A stretch of DNA of 64,000 nt from Mytilus edulis (lineage: Eukaryota > Mollusca > Bivalvia > Mytilida > Mytilidae). Positions 58,701 to 64,000 of the stretch are shown here, one piece after another (positions within the stretch are counted from its first letter, which is position 1; every line of letters begins with the position of its first letter). Both the position numbers and the translations under genes were made by a program. The notes below the pieces were generated by a model. It was given only the letters and a program-made list of their open reading frames with translations, was not told the DNA's origin and ran no database searches. The stretch is taken from positions 12,344,746 through 12,408,745 of the forward strand of contig NC_092354.1 in assembly GCF_963676685.1 (NCBI RefSeq), written 5' to 3'.

Positions 58701-59108
58701 TTAGGTATTTTTAACATATAGCTCTTCAACGATTTTCGGTACTTATACATCTTCGGATTTCAAATGTTTGGCTTTGAGCGTTCCAGATGAAGGTAAATCC
58801 AGAAAAGCGCTTCGGACGCAATAAATTATTAAACGTGTTGTTTTGTATTTTTAAGTCCATATTTAAATATAGATGTAAATACAGTAGATAATAAGGGAAG
58901 CATCCTCTCGCATATCATGAAATTACTTAAGTTTAGTCTTTGGTTACTTAATCACGTGGTAAACTACGTACCGTCACACCATGAGATCCGTGCACTGTAA
59001 CACATCTAGCAAAGGAATGATGAATGGAGTTTCTCCTGACATATGGTGGATGTGGATAGTTCTCGTCATCAGTGTCATGACACATGTGAAAATGAAGAGG
59101 ATAGTTTC
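34548..59108 (-). CDS. CEMIP/TMEM2-family protein with C-terminal thrombospondin type-1 domains (5' end off the window)
   Basis: Sixteen - strand exons with GT-AG sites. Exons at 59108-58972, 58168-58038, 54144-54075, 53685-53551, 52859-52715, 51760-51700, 49166-49026, 47820-47640, 44162-43944, 43412-43204, 42768-42598 and 39603-39435 join in frame at every junction and give ~590 residues colinear with the C-terminal half of CEMIP/TMEM2: YPLHFHM, GIFLEDGGEK, YWITNPQTIVRNNVAAGSE, GLFIDNRIKK, AWIRGGLIF, YPIQGFIFYDGP, LDGDKSATCRDQDGSV and VRVGMCMPP. Vertebrate members bind and depolymerise hyaluronan, secreted or at the cell surface; whether this one does is inference. Exons 37233-37189, 36400-36311, 35593-35483 and 34720-34548 add two TSP1 domains and the stop. 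The step 39435 to 37233 is phase 0 to 1, so an exon is missing or the TSP1 exons are a separate gene. The G8 domain would lie beyond 64000. Confidence 0.75.
35483..35593 (-). CDS. TSP1 domain 1, second half
   Basis: Phase 1 at both ends, donor gtg|gtaagt. Encodes GGTKTQYRTCYTPSPANGGA and LTCNDDPC. The acceptor is a tandem AAG/GAG (starts 35593 or 35590); the outer one restores the usual CSVTCGGGT motif. Confidence 0.88.
36311..36400 (-). CDS. TSP1 domain 1, first half
   Basis: Acceptor tgtttacag, donor ggtg|gtaggt, phase 1 at both ends. Encodes NGGWSSWSSFDECSVTCG, the WxxW and CSVTCG motifs of thrombospondin type-1 repeats. Confidence 0.88.
36521..36724. mobile_element. MITE-like element with tactg termini, inside an intron
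   Basis: Left end tactgtaaaagcagaaattg and right end acgaaaattaatgtttctgc agta are imperfect inverted repeats; repeated cgaaatt motifs lie inside. I recognise the type as widespread in invertebrate genomes. Confidence 0.55.
37020..37175. mobile_element. family C repeat
   Basis: Runs from aataaactcatcatagatac to gaagttgaagagtattgag, ending just beside the linker exon. Reverse-strand positions 37097-37061 carry the hammerhead-like core with one change (GAAA to AAAA). Confidence 0.75.
37189..37233 (-). CDS. short linker exon before the TSP1 domains
   Basis: A 45-bp exon with acceptor actttcag and donor tcag|gtaatg, needing phase 1 in and giving phase 1 out. Encodes GPNEDVGCNRSGTTS. Called from splice sites and phase fit with the next exon; no domain of its own. 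Confidence 0.5.
37405..37545 (+). repeat. family E repeat
   Basis: tgtcaaagagacaacaaccc, tcttcaatgtagcgagaaat and cccgcacccggagtcgtc, colinear with 18575-18700. Confidence 0.65.
37775..39082 (-). CDS. Penelope-like reverse transcriptase (clade A, copy 1)
   Basis: A 435-codon frame without interruption, in an intron of the CEMIP-like locus. RT motifs are visible: FDFSTLYTTLPH (about residues 90-101), GIPMGTNCAPL (174-184) and RYLDDI (219-224). The enzyme would copy element RNA into DNA. No GIY-YIG endonuclease follows, so it is either an endonuclease-less type or a 3'-variant. The frame continues upstream of the first ATG through HKLLASALQAEPNK to a TGA at 39220-39218, beyond which AANNIIIV is still readable before the match decays. 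It is 5'-incomplete, so probably not autonomous. Confidence 0.85.
   Translation of the reverse strand: MKVPTMYWLPKRHKTPYKYRFISSSSHCSTTKLSILLTSTLGTIKNLIINCSKKAFENSGINYFWSVKNSLEVLDKLHAYIGDFESVQSFDFSTLYTTLPHILIKKKFTHLIKWAFKKSECEYICSNSFRSFFSSNKQKNYVNWTCFDNIYALEFLVDNIFVRFGDSVYRQITGIPMGTNCAPLIADLFLYCYELQFMTKISKDPSKQHLINKFNNTFRYLDDILALNNDDFSMYINEIYPVELTLNKANTNNDHCPFLDLDIYITNGKLNTKIYDKRDDFSFPIVNYPFLDGDVPLSPSYGVYISQLVRFARVCNNVLDFNERNLCITEKLLHQGFRYHKLVKTFTKFYHRYKDIIRKYSSTCRLLIRSGISHPIFYGNILYKAQRCQYSPQKLTKPLNRLIKKGYNYDTVVKSLKIAYFGVNIESLIRSLHRN
39083..39241 (-). pseudogene. N-terminal extension of the Penelope-like RT, interrupted by TGA
   Basis: In frame with 39082, residues RKFYIEVLKKEI follow a TGA (39220-39218) that is preceded by AANNIIIV. 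The colinear segment of copy 2 (62723-62785) reads AANNVVVV, TGA, RIYYTKVLQNEI. Upstream of 39241 the frame is lost. Confidence 0.7.
39435..39603 (-). CDS. CEMIP-like exon (last of the family core)
   Basis: Acceptor cttttcag, phase 2 in. Encodes MLFVKFISYNQRTTTTKNCD, CPMLKVEIL and CRDSAYTSPGTYKKSSS. The donor agc|gtaaat is weak (phase 0 out). Without splicing the frame runs to a stop at 39360 with a hydrophobic end (MLLLSFLELFIV), so a shorter form is possible. Confidence 0.78.
39675..39745 (-). repeat. family A fragment
   Basis: aagaagatgtggtatgcgtg ccaatgggacaac, the reverse of the family A end. Confidence 0.5.
40390..41085 (-). pseudogene. LINE reverse transcriptase fragment, frameshifted and internally deleted
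   Basis: Read on the - strand: INDLAEYIENSTLRLFADDS with the catalytic ADD, then HFHPDKCNFLSVTQ and HSLEKVDSTK, a one-base frameshift near 40797, then LGLTLQSNLKWDKHIDNMTS and NQSLGF. Here the usual thumb segment is missing and the frame goes straight to YLNWYPLEIRRLRYRL and the C-terminal tail NWNHLPQQIV. It is 5'-truncated. It resembles Jockey/CR1-type elements. It sits in the intron between exons 42598 and 39603. Confidence 0.8.
41530..41650 (-). repeat. 3' end of clade B Penelope-like element
   Basis: agagggacaatcaaactcat and ctggctaaaaatgaaaaaga, same family as 30915-31035. Confidence 0.6.
41690..42108 (+). repeat. dispersed bivalve repeat, family G
   Basis: tctgtccctattcaatatga and ccactggacgttaagcaacc aacaatcaatcaatca at the end. 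Recognised as common in bivalve genomes; no RT or transposase frame. Confidence 0.55.
42285..42385 (+). repeat. diverged family C relative
   Basis: aaaggtaccaggatgataat and gactcatcagtgacgctcag; the hammerhead-like second half is absent. Confidence 0.5.
42598..42768 (-). CDS. CEMIP-like exon
   Basis: Acceptor tattttgtag, donor aatag|gtaagt, phase 2 at both ends. Encodes NQFVRVGMCMPPDATFNLYS and ADTIGDRYFWDSSN. Confidence 0.85.
43204..43412 (-). CDS. CEMIP-like exon
   Basis: Acceptor gttattag, donor gaatt|gtaagt, phases 0 to 2. Encodes LDVNIDNGSPDRGQTNAIMV and FMAILGGTYSYTLHWSNNIP. The frame starting MVRLTVDKLT in the same place is a shadow. Confidence 0.83.
43944..44162 (-). CDS. CEMIP-like exon
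   Basis: Acceptor atttttaag after a T-rich tract, donor aaag|gtaaaa, phase 0 at both ends. Encodes PTGGNRVYDGDETVHGFNNL and DGDKSATCRDQDGSV. An acceptor 7 bp further in (aacag) would break the frame, which decided this start. Confidence 0.83.
44967..44994 (+). repeat. left terminal inverted repeat of the Tc1 element
   Basis: CACTCCGCCATAAGTTAAGC followed by accaccca. Confidence 0.9.
45302..46327 (-). CDS. Tc1/mariner-superfamily transposase
   Basis: A 341-residue frame, the usual length for Tc1 transposases, with no stops. The N-terminus has paired helix-turn-helix DNA-binding regions (SCRRIAVHFGVNHTVIIRLV and the SVRTVIRRL part) and the GRPRK AT-hook-like motif (about 58-62). The catalytic triad is D151 (HWSDESRF), D243 (FQDDNARPH) and E278 (MNPIEHVWD), spacing DD34E, as in Tc1. 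It cuts and pastes the element at TA sites. With both ends and the frame intact, this copy could be recent and possibly autonomous. Shorter frames on the + strand in this stretch are shadows. Confidence 0.95.
   Translation of the reverse strand: MARRKLSIAERWQVVGMANTGLSCRRIAVHFGVNHTVIIRLVQRYRQTGSVEDRPRAGRPRKTTPREDKNLSRQARLKPFSSADQLRSLWPIGGRVSVRTVIRRLHSFRLRARRPIKRPELTLRHRRARQQWARNHRRWTLRSWRRIHWSDESRFLLKPDDDRTRVWRERNTAYRDNNILGTTAFGGGGVTVWGCFSHDCKLDMHVLHGTLNGQRYRDDILNTIVSPQFDNHALADRPVFQDDNARPHRARIVNAYLTSESIDTLPWPAMSPDMNPIEHVWDFIGRKLNQRLPKCATIPELRVALVHEWQRFPQYRLRRLVQGMRRRVLNLYRKRGSYTRY
46575..46602 (-). repeat. right terminal inverted repeat of the Tc1 element
   Basis: The reverse complement reads CACTCCGCCATAAGTTGAGC followed by accactca. 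Confidence 0.9.
46605..47375 (+). pseudogene. Penelope-like RT C-terminal fragment with 3' region (clade B)
   Basis: Starts directly at the right TA of the Tc1 element with NSKFGDYVERIYHIELETKD and LASCLDLYLKIDNEGLL, then loses frame. A later segment reads LRKFYGRHHELVDRYGITVS-type sequence with changes, followed by gtgccatatgtggagcagga and the 3' region to about 47375. No Penelope-like sequence is found on the left side of the Tc1 element. Confidence 0.75.
47640..47820 (-). CDS. CEMIP-like exon
   Basis: Acceptor tatttcag, donor gat|gtaagt, phases 2 to 0. Encodes KYPIQGFIFYDGPVYAESIW and SHVMDIKYGFVD. Confidence 0.85.
48651..48735. repeat. diverged MITE copy (family of 186-281)
   Basis: tgtgcttgtgatctaataca, tagggtcagtagattccata and gacgagagcg match the left arm and core of that element. 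Confidence 0.5.
49026..49166 (-). CDS. CEMIP-like exon
   Basis: Acceptor ttttctag, donor gatga|gtaagt, phase 2 at both ends. Encodes SSDQEQFIEKSVFMGETDNI and LLGYPRSLVIPWD. Confidence 0.83.
49690..50090 (+). pseudogene. 5'-truncated Penelope-like element tail
   Basis: QGYESTKLRSSLKKFYDRHH and SVSEILSDILPQS then TAA at about 49861, followed by the 3' region tgatttcactcccggttttt. Sister of 32020-32375. Confidence 0.75.
50580..50790 (+). repeat. family A repeat
   Basis: aattttggggccctttatag, gtgagctaaggctccgtgtt, gaaggccgtacattgaccta and gttgtctcattggcactcac. Confidence 0.65.
50990..51645. mobile_element. families C and F joined
   Basis: 50990-51335 is family C (gttgaagagcattgaggacc, ccaaatacagctaaggtaat), with the hammerhead-like part degraded (gtctctacgaaagactcatc region shortened). 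51410-51645 is family F. Their adjacency supports one composite element. Confidence 0.6.
51700..51760 (-). CDS. CEMIP-like short exon
   Basis: A 61-bp exon with acceptor tttttaaag and donor ttc|gtaagt, phases 1 to 2. Encodes WKNRENAWIRGGLIFVRWY, matching the family's ARGG-type turn. Confidence 0.8.
52715..52859 (-). CDS. CEMIP-like exon
   Basis: Acceptor cattttag, donor acct|gtaagt, phases 0 to 1. Encodes GLFIDNRIKKIGNELKVEGT and NPLAEDDPVYIDYQT. Confidence 0.83.
53078..53150. repeat. 16-bp tandem repeat in an intron
   Basis: About four to five copies of ACCACATGTCTACCAG with single-base differences, between exons 53551 and 52859. Neighbouring sequence has scattered related motifs (cagacctgtc, caggtctgat). 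Confidence 0.75.
53551..53685 (-). CDS. CEMIP-like exon
   Basis: Acceptor gtatag, donor cat|gtaagt, phase 0 at both ends. Encodes GMGFWIIFPYKPTGPS and FDEARHTKITDLINNAAHSN. Confidence 0.85.
54075..54144 (-). CDS. CEMIP-like exon
   Basis: Acceptor cttgtag, donor gag|gtaaaa, phases 2 to 0. Encodes NPASYWITNPQTIVRNNVAA, the most recognisable family motif. Confidence 0.88.
54714..57620 (-). CDS. LINE ORF2: endonuclease C-terminus and reverse transcriptase
   Basis: A frame of about 968 codons without stops in the intron between exons 58038 and 54144. Residues ~50-95 are the C-terminal end of an exonuclease/endonuclease/phosphatase domain (SAIDYILLS, HLHSDHVIV). RT motifs follow: YRGITLSS (403-410), AFLDLSKAFDRVW (471-483), GVKQGCVLSP (530-539) and LLFADDVVL (570-578). 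A CPIC...HFLLGC zinc motif lies near residue 880. LINE proteins nick target DNA and prime reverse transcription there. The first codon is GTG, so the frame is not bounded by a real start; most of the endonuclease is missing, meaning a 5'-truncated copy. The intact RT implies recent insertion. About 54370-54713 would be its 3' untranslated part. Confidence 0.9.
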   Translation of the reverse strand: MYYIISTTLDLGTFTERNRTFISIQFSETVNLEIANSMNCCEGFYTRVLNNQKSAIDYILLSEALCNHVKSIFIDELGSLHLHSDHVIVRIRLRKQRDDVNKRRNPTRLMWKTENVDWDKFKVNIDNVFDEHWHEASNDINVLWDIWKAKVNYAADMVMKKVPFVKNYRNFWDKPLDRMLKSRRDANRLQRLHNRTRNHDSQLGTHISGVYKKRKLALHEAIKRKEFDRKVKCLTVKGIATNKNSKFFWKLLRGPKESVNPSRIFDPNNKDDFIEDDADISECLKTHFSKIGKDTTTKPDLKNHVTNLLSEIESNRGRGENLLSVTFSSDSISDVLRWIQLGKAPGFDDIPNEFLKYGGDTMVKTLCDLFTFISDHEQIPVEWQRGIIKPLHKSGSVYDLDNYRGITLSSNVFKLFSKTLEIYIVNFLEQHKVLGENQGAFRKDRRIEDQIFALQGICALSRSSKRPLYLAFLDLSKAFDRVWRDGLFVKLWQSGIQGKVWRLVKNIYSHVENKVLFGDIESTWFEQEYGVKQGCVLSPTLFSVLMNDLVDMLNESGVGFDLSQQLINCLLFADDVVLVAKSPEDLQTLLRISHDFATKWNLKFNHKKSKVLVVGKRLSPERVWSLGDVNIEEVNEYKYLGYYINRSLKSNFHINNYLKDKMDNMLNYLLRVLGEHGNFNRVKFGDPLWNSVLRPSLTHACAVWMPLSATNISIIDSWQYRAAKIIMNTKMNIPRSALLLELGWEPVSAFITRQKVAYFKRINNLPDDRLCKRVFSEMVQLNESVWKYVQEMNTYTESIGSNKFNCQYGRESLIIDVTTKSSLDLYQHCYIKTGSQLYLEDISDFNSSRLKLLARTNYLPLKQFLFRMHMSEDNLCPICDSGESEDLEHFLLGCTSLVQTRSKFFTLFASFNDRNVSFLELSPRAQVLFLVGDIGYAFNDEIGSFYDVYGRMYLLELFRLRQTMVEPK
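57786..58062 (-). repeat. ~142-bp tandem duplication covering an exon end and its splice donor
   Basis: 57786-57922 and 57929-58062 share gattcagactacagtttaac, aaatcgcggatcgtatg, acggatacatgttcaata and acttacccatcggaatggat. The shared part includes the last ~25 coding bases and the donor of exon 58168-58038, so a second donor without an exon body stands ~141 bp downstream in transcription. Confidence 0.85.
58038..58168 (-). CDS. CEMIP-like exon
   Basis: Acceptor tatacacag, donor gatgg|gtaagt, phases 0 to 2. Encodes VQDNVCYDHLCHGIFLEDGG and IDGNLVAVTRKCKLIHSDG. Its 3' end and donor are duplicated just downstream at 57885-57922. Confidence 0.85.
58385..58455 (+). repeat. family A fragment
   Basis: tagctcattatgcggtatat and tgtatggtgacctatagatg. 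Confidence 0.45.
58972..59108 (-). CDS. CEMIP-like exon (first visible)
   Basis: Acceptor tttacag, donor acg|gtacgt, phases 1 to 0. Encodes NYPLHFHMCHDTDDENYPHP and IHHSFARCVTVHGSHGV, the HFH-containing core of the family's beta-helix region. Confidence 0.85.
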
Positions 59109-59156
59109 CTGTAAAACAAACCTGTACTTGAATCCCATGAAATACATATGACTTAT

Positions 59157-59300
59157 AAATAAACTCATCATAGATACCAGGACTAAATTTTGTATATACG
59201 CCAGACGCGCGTTTCGTCTACAAAAGACTCATCAATGACGCTCGAATTCAAAAAAGTTAAAAAGGCCAAATAAAGTACGAATTAAAGAGCATAACCACTA
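59157..59300. mobile_element. family C repeat
   Basis: aaactcatcatagataccag to aaggccaaataaagtacgaa. Reverse-strand 59238-59199 has the hammerhead-like core with one change (CUGAUGA to UUGAUGA) and the full GGCGUA end. Confidence 0.75.
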
Positions 59301-59479
59301 TTATAATAATACTTCCATGCGCCTAAACATAATAGCTTTTTAAAAAGGATATGTTCGACTCAATTTATCTTTTCAAATATCGTTAAACTGTTCGAAGGAT
59401 AAAATAAGGCTCTATAAGCATCCTCCGTCAAATGCAAGCTTCAACTACTTGATGTTCGACTGTAATTTGTTCACATAGA

Positions 59480-59700
59480 TACAAGAAGATGCGGTATGAG
59501 CAATGATGAGTGCCAGTGAGACATCTCTCCATCAAAGTCACAATTTGCAAAAGTAAACCATTATAGGTCAAATTATAGTCTTCAACACCTTGGCTCACAC
59601 CGAACCGCAAGCTATAAAGGGCCCCAAAATTTACTAGTGTAAAACCATTTAAACGGGAAAACCAACGGTCTAATCTATATATTTCTATAATGACGTAAGC
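59480..59700 (-). repeat. family A repeat, reverse orientation
   Basis: gatgcggtatgagcaatgat, cttcaacaccttggctcaca, aaagggccccaaaatttact and aaaccaacggtctaatctat, the reverse of 50580-50790. Confidence 0.65.
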
Positions 59701-60202
59701 GGCAAGATGGCTGCGCCAAGTAAAATTGAGTAAACACACGATGAAAAATGTGGTCTGACATGATGAAAAAAGACAATAAAACAAAAATAAGATACATATC
59801 ATCTCGAAGGTATTGATATTTACTACCACGAACAAAATGTTTAAACAAAACAACCAAGGAAAACATATAAATGGCGTCAAATTCAACATCCGTCTGTCAA
59901 AAATAATGGCGGGCTCCCCGAGTAAAACATGAAGTAGGAGCCAATCAGGCCACTTTCTCCCGCAATGAAGAGACAGTCCTGATATGGAGACTGGCTCTAC
60001 TTATCAAATATTTCCAAGAATTAGGAAACAATGACAATACCAACGTAAAATAGGGTGATTTCAACAGCAAAAGTAGCTCGATCACCATCAACGATGAATC
60101 CAAAAAAATTCAGTGGAGAGTCCCTGATAAAAAAAAAACTAAACAAAACAGCCATCCATATCCATATGAATAAAAAGAAAAAGATTGTGTTGACATTATT
60201 TT

Positions 60203-61938
60203 ATGCTTATCCAAGGTCAAATGATAGATACATGGCTACAAACTGACTTTAAACAAATTGCCATGGCAGCAAATGATATTCTACATTTACGCAGAAAGGG
60301 GGACAACCTAGCAAACTCAAAGAAATTCAACTTTGACGAGTTTAGCCCGATAGTATATGAAACACCAAAAGTAAACACTGACAACTGTGAAAACAAATCG
60401 GATAATCCAAAAAACTTACAAGATGATACAAGTAAATTACATGTAGATGTACAACCCCCAGATGAAAGCCCTGTCAAAGAAAAGAATAAAAACAATAATT
60501 AATACACACCAATCAGAGGAAGAAAATATTTGTGGAACTAATTCGGTGACAAAAAACCTCGAACAACAAAAAACTGACATAAATAGATTAAAATCCACCC
60601 TTCATACACTAGAAAGTGACTTTGTAACAAAAGATGAAATCATGAAAAGTATACTGTCTTTATGTACATTAATGCTTGAAAAAGTGTCAACTGTAGAAAC
60701 AAAGGTTAATGAAATGCAACTGAAAATGGCTAATGATCTGAAGCTAGTACATCAAAGTATTGAAAATGAAAACTCCAAGGAAACAAGCAAAAACAACCCT
60801 ATGCTAGAAAAAAATAACAGGAGTGGAAACAAAAATAAGTGAGATTCAATTGAAAATGAACAATGACCTCAAACAAGTGCATCGAAGTGAAAGTGAAAAA
60901 GAAAACTTCAAGGAAACACGCAACAACAAAACTGGAGGAAGCCTAAATCACAATGATAATGAAACAAGCAAGAACAGAAACTCACAAGATGAAATGAAAT
61001 ATCATGTTCACATAATAGGCTCATCGATAGTAAAAGAACTTGTACCAAACAGAATTTATAGAAATACAAGAGTAACGACATTAAATGACAAAACTATTGA
61101 AGGAGCTTTAGACTTTGCCAACAGTGGGAAACTCCAAGGAAAACATATTGTTTACCAAATTGGCTCAAACGAATCAGATGAGAAAAAATCTGATGAAGTA
61201 CTAGAAGAAATTGAAGCCTTGATAGATGCCACTAACAATGTGCTTAAAAATCCAAGCATTACAATTGGAGAGGTACTTCCTCGCTTCTATCATAATAGTG
61301 AAAAATCAAAATGTTTTAAGGAAAAAATGCAAATGTATAATATACTATTGAAAGACTATTGTAAAGAAAAGGGTATTGATGTCATTAGATATAATATGCA
61401 TTTTTCAAATATGTATGATGGGATTCATTTGAATAAATCAGGTATAAACCAATTTGTACGGTGCATGAATGAAGTTATGAACCCAATTTTAGGTATAGTG
61501 TATGCAGATAAAACAGATACAAACATTAGAAAAAATACCCCAGTGTACTCAAAAAATGTTGGTCAACAACAATTTGGTTATAACGATAGTAAAGACCAAC
61601 AAAGGTCAGGGTATAAAGAAAATAGAGGTCAATATAATGAAAATAGAGGTCAATATAATGAAAATAGAGGTCAATATAACACAGGGTACAATAATAATAA
61701 TAATAATAATAATAGAGGTCAGTAAAGGTTAGGTTATAACAACAATACAGGATATTATGAAAATAGAAATATGCAAAACTATGGATATAATGGCAATAAG
61801 CAGTATCAATCACCAGAGCTTAATAAAAACTCAAACATGTATAATGGTCAAGGTAATCCATATAGTCAAGGTATGAATGAAAGAGATTTTATATATATGA
61901 TGGAAACAATGCTCCAAAATGTAAGAGGAAGGTTCTGA
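60203..61938 (+). pseudogene. retroelement ORF1 with coiled coil and SGNH-esterase fold, broken
   Basis: Three frames follow one another (60203-60502, 60447-60842, 60823-61725) and continue past a TAA at 61723 to a TGA at 61936. Joined conceptually they form one ORF1-like protein. The middle part is a charged coiled coil containing a duplicated ~35-residue unit (EMQLKMANDLKLVHQ and EIQLKMNNDLKQVHR). Then comes an SGNH/GDSL-like domain: HIIGSSIVKEL, YQIGSNE and DGIHLNKSG (D-x-x-H). The end is a low-complexity NENRGQY repeat and a poly-Asn tract. Such esterase-fold ORF1 proteins are known from LINEs, where they bind element RNA. Two frameshifts and one nonsense codon make this copy dead. No RT follows it. 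Confidence 0.7.
61618..61730 (+). repeat. in-frame 21-bp repeat and AAT microsatellite
   Basis: Three copies of AATAGAGGTCAATATAATGA-type sequence (NENRGQY), then (AAT)n. The tyrosine-rich frame on the other strand is a repeat artefact. Confidence 0.8.
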
Positions 61939-62335
61939 ATTTATATTGTATGAAAATACAACTCATTATGTTCACTTTGTTAGACTCAAAATTTGTTACT
62001 CTTTAAAATGTCTGAAATAGAAATGTACTTTGATCTTTAAACAAGGATTGTTTATACTTAAATGAAAACAAATTATTATCTCTTTACTAAAACAATTAGT
62101 TTATGTATAAAATAAGACATATATTATTAATCCACATAACTTGTACTCACATGTGTTTTTACTAATAAGCTAATATTATCTACTGGCACTCAGAAGATTT
62201 ATAGTTGAATATTTTGATAATATAGAACAACCCATTATTTCGTATTCTTATAAAAAAACGAGCAGAAATTTGATTTTCAATTATACGTCAATTACAACAG
62301 ACGTCAATATAGAAAATAATGTTCCTTCCACTTGA

Positions 62336-62746
62336 GATTGCGAAACATCTAGTTTTAAATATGTTCCCTATGGTCATGTTATCACTGGAGACCTCAACAT
62401 CGTCGATGACCGTGAAGTCATAACTTTTCTAAAGAAAGGACCGAAATACCGTCCTCCATCTACAATAGATTGGAAACAGTGTCGTCAGGTCATTAAAGAC
62501 GCTCTGTCTGCCTCTTGTAAAAATTGGTGCAAACGTGAAAAATCCGATAAAAAATCTTTAGACAGTTATTTGAATAAAATTATGAATACGGTTGATATTC
62601 GAATATCTCATTTAGAAAACAATTCTGAAATTAATAATAGGAACCATGATATACCCATTTCTAGAATAAAAAACAAACTCAAGGTACTCGCAGAGCGGTT
62701 TGTGTTCGTACCGGCAGACAAGGCAGCAAATAATGTAGTGGTGGTG
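62336..62746 (+). CDS. Penelope-like element, N-terminal part of the RT ORF (clade A, copy 2)
   Basis: Open from just after a TGA at 62333 to the TGA at 62747-62749. It has YGHVITGDLNIV, FLKKGPKYRPPSTIDW, an acidic/basic middle and RFVFVPADKAANNVVVV, matching the N-terminal region that precedes the RT domain in bivalve Penelope-like proteins. It continues in the same frame after the TGA, so the two parts read as one protein if UGA is decoded or if it is a nonsense mutation. The true 5' end is not clear. Confidence 0.75.
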
Positions 62747-62749
62747 TGA

Positions 62750-64000
62750 CGCATATACTACACGAAAGTTCTTCAAAACGAAATTATCAATTCCTCTACA
62801 TTCAGGTCAGTGCGCACCACAGAGAGTCAAATCGTTAACAAGCATACCACTACCACTGCCCAGCTTAAAGCATCTTCCGAACATTTGAAAGTCCCTACCA
62901 TGTACTGGTTACCGAAATTACACAAAAAACCATTTAAATTCCGTTTCATCTCCGCTTCCAGTAAGTGTTCTACTACTAATCTATCAGTACTTCTAACCAC
63001 CTCCCTTACTACTATCAAAGAACTGGTTATTAACTTTTGTAATAAAGCTTATGAAAATGATGGTATTAATTATTTTTGGAGTGTTAAAAATTCTTTAGAG
63101 GTTTTAGATAAAATACATGCTTTCAATGGTCCTTACAATTCTGTTGACAGTTATGATTTTTCTACTCTGTACACTACACTTCCACACAATCTTATAAAGA
63201 AAAAGTTTTTGTATTTGATAAAATGGTCTTTCGAAAAATCTCATTGTAATTTTATTTGCTGTAACTCGTTTAAGGCCTTTTTCTGTAACGAAAAAGGAAA
63301 GTATGCTAGATACACTTACTGGAAATGTGAGGATATGATTGAAGCTTTAAACTTTCTGCTTGATAACATTTATGTACGTTTCGGCGATAAAGTGTATCGT
63401 CAGGTAGTAGGTATTCCTATGGGCACCAACTGTGCCCCTTTAATAGCAGATTTATTTCTATATTGCTATGAATCTCAGTTTATGACCAAACTCAGTAAAG
63501 ACCCATCATTGTTACATTTGGTTGATACATTCAAAAATATCTACCGTTATCTGGATGATATTTTTTCGTTGAATAATCCAGAGTTCTCTAAATATACTTC
63601 AGAAATTTACCCAAACGAACTTACTTTAACTAAATCTAACATAAACAGCAGCAGTTGTCCTTTTCTAGATTTAGACATTTCAATTTCAAACGGGAAACTT
63701 CACACTAAAATTTACGACAAAAGAGACGATTTTTCATTTCCTATTGTTAATTTTCCTTTTTTAGACGGCGATGTGCCTTTGGCTCCATCATACGGTGTTT
63801 ATATATCGCAACTCGTTCGGTTTGCCCGTGTGTGTTCTGATGTCATAGATTTTAACGAACGTAATCAATGCATCACTGGTAAATTGTTGTGTCAGGGATT
63901 TCGATACCATAAATTACTTAAAACTTTTACTAAATTCTTTCATAGATACAAAGATTTGATTAGTAAATTTGGCTATACCTGTAGAAAGCTTATTAAAAAT
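62750..64000 (+). CDS. Penelope-like reverse transcriptase (clade A, copy 2; runs off the edge)
   Basis: 417 codons without a stop to the last base. After RIYYTKVLQNEI it reads KVPTMYWLPKLHKKPFKFRF, YDFSTLYTTLPH, VYRQVVGIPMGTNCAPLIAD, YRYLDDIFSLNN and DKRDDFSFPIVNFPFLDGDV, colinear with copy 1 over its whole visible length. The two copies differ at many residues, so they are distinct insertions or subfamilies. Whether a GIY-YIG domain follows cannot be seen. Confidence 0.88.

Noticed and set aside
61526-61813. Tyrosine-rich - strand ORF
   Set aside because: Antisense of the NENRGQY and AAT repeats in the ORF1 relic.
1-64000. tRNA, rRNA or bacterial operon features
   Set aside because: No cloverleaf, rRNA core or ribosome-binding-site-led gene string was seen; gene structure is intron-rich.

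Overview
The window looks like nuclear DNA of a marine bivalve, most likely a mussel of the genus Mytilus. It is AT-rich and split-gene in structure. It is full of dispersed repeats that I recognise as typical of mussel genomes, and it holds Penelope-like, LINE and Tc1 elements. Nothing supports a bacterial, organellar or viral origin. The species call rests on recognition of repeat families, not on a search.

Two multi-exon host genes could be rebuilt by matching protein-like exon sequence, splice sites and intron phases. On the + strand, 17046-25647 encodes a type I membrane protein: a C-type-lectin-like segment, a WSC domain, one transmembrane helix and a cytoplasmic tail with repeated tyrosine motifs. 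All six splice junctions keep frame. The exon with the signal peptide was not found. On the - strand, 59108 down to 39435 holds twelve exons of a CEMIP/TMEM2 family gene (hyaluronan-binding or hyaluronidase type), continuing off the right edge. Four more - strand exons (37233-34548) encode two thrombospondin type-1 domains and end the reading frame. They are probably the same gene, but one phase mismatch leaves that link open.

Layout: 1-17000 is a repeat landscape with a possible terminal exon at 1-194, degraded Penelope-like copies, fold-back MITEs, a minisatellite and tandem arrays. 17046-25800 is the lectin/WSC receptor, with a 16-unit satellite in its first visible intron. 25800-34500 is mostly intergenic with MITEs and 5'-truncated retroelement tails. 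34548-59108 is the CEMIP-like/TSP1 locus. Its introns carry a Penelope-like RT (37775-39082), a deleted LINE piece (40390-41085), a Tc1 element with intact transposase and terminal repeats (44967-46602) and a long LINE RT (54714-57620). 59150-64000 holds a broken retroelement ORF1 with an SGNH-esterase fold and a second Penelope-like RT running off the edge.

The two most unusual signals concern Penelope-like elements. Two divergent RT copies carry an in-frame TGA at exactly the same codon. A dispersed mussel repeat carries a hammerhead-ribozyme-like core (CUGAUGA, stem II, GAAA, stem III, GUA) in several copies.
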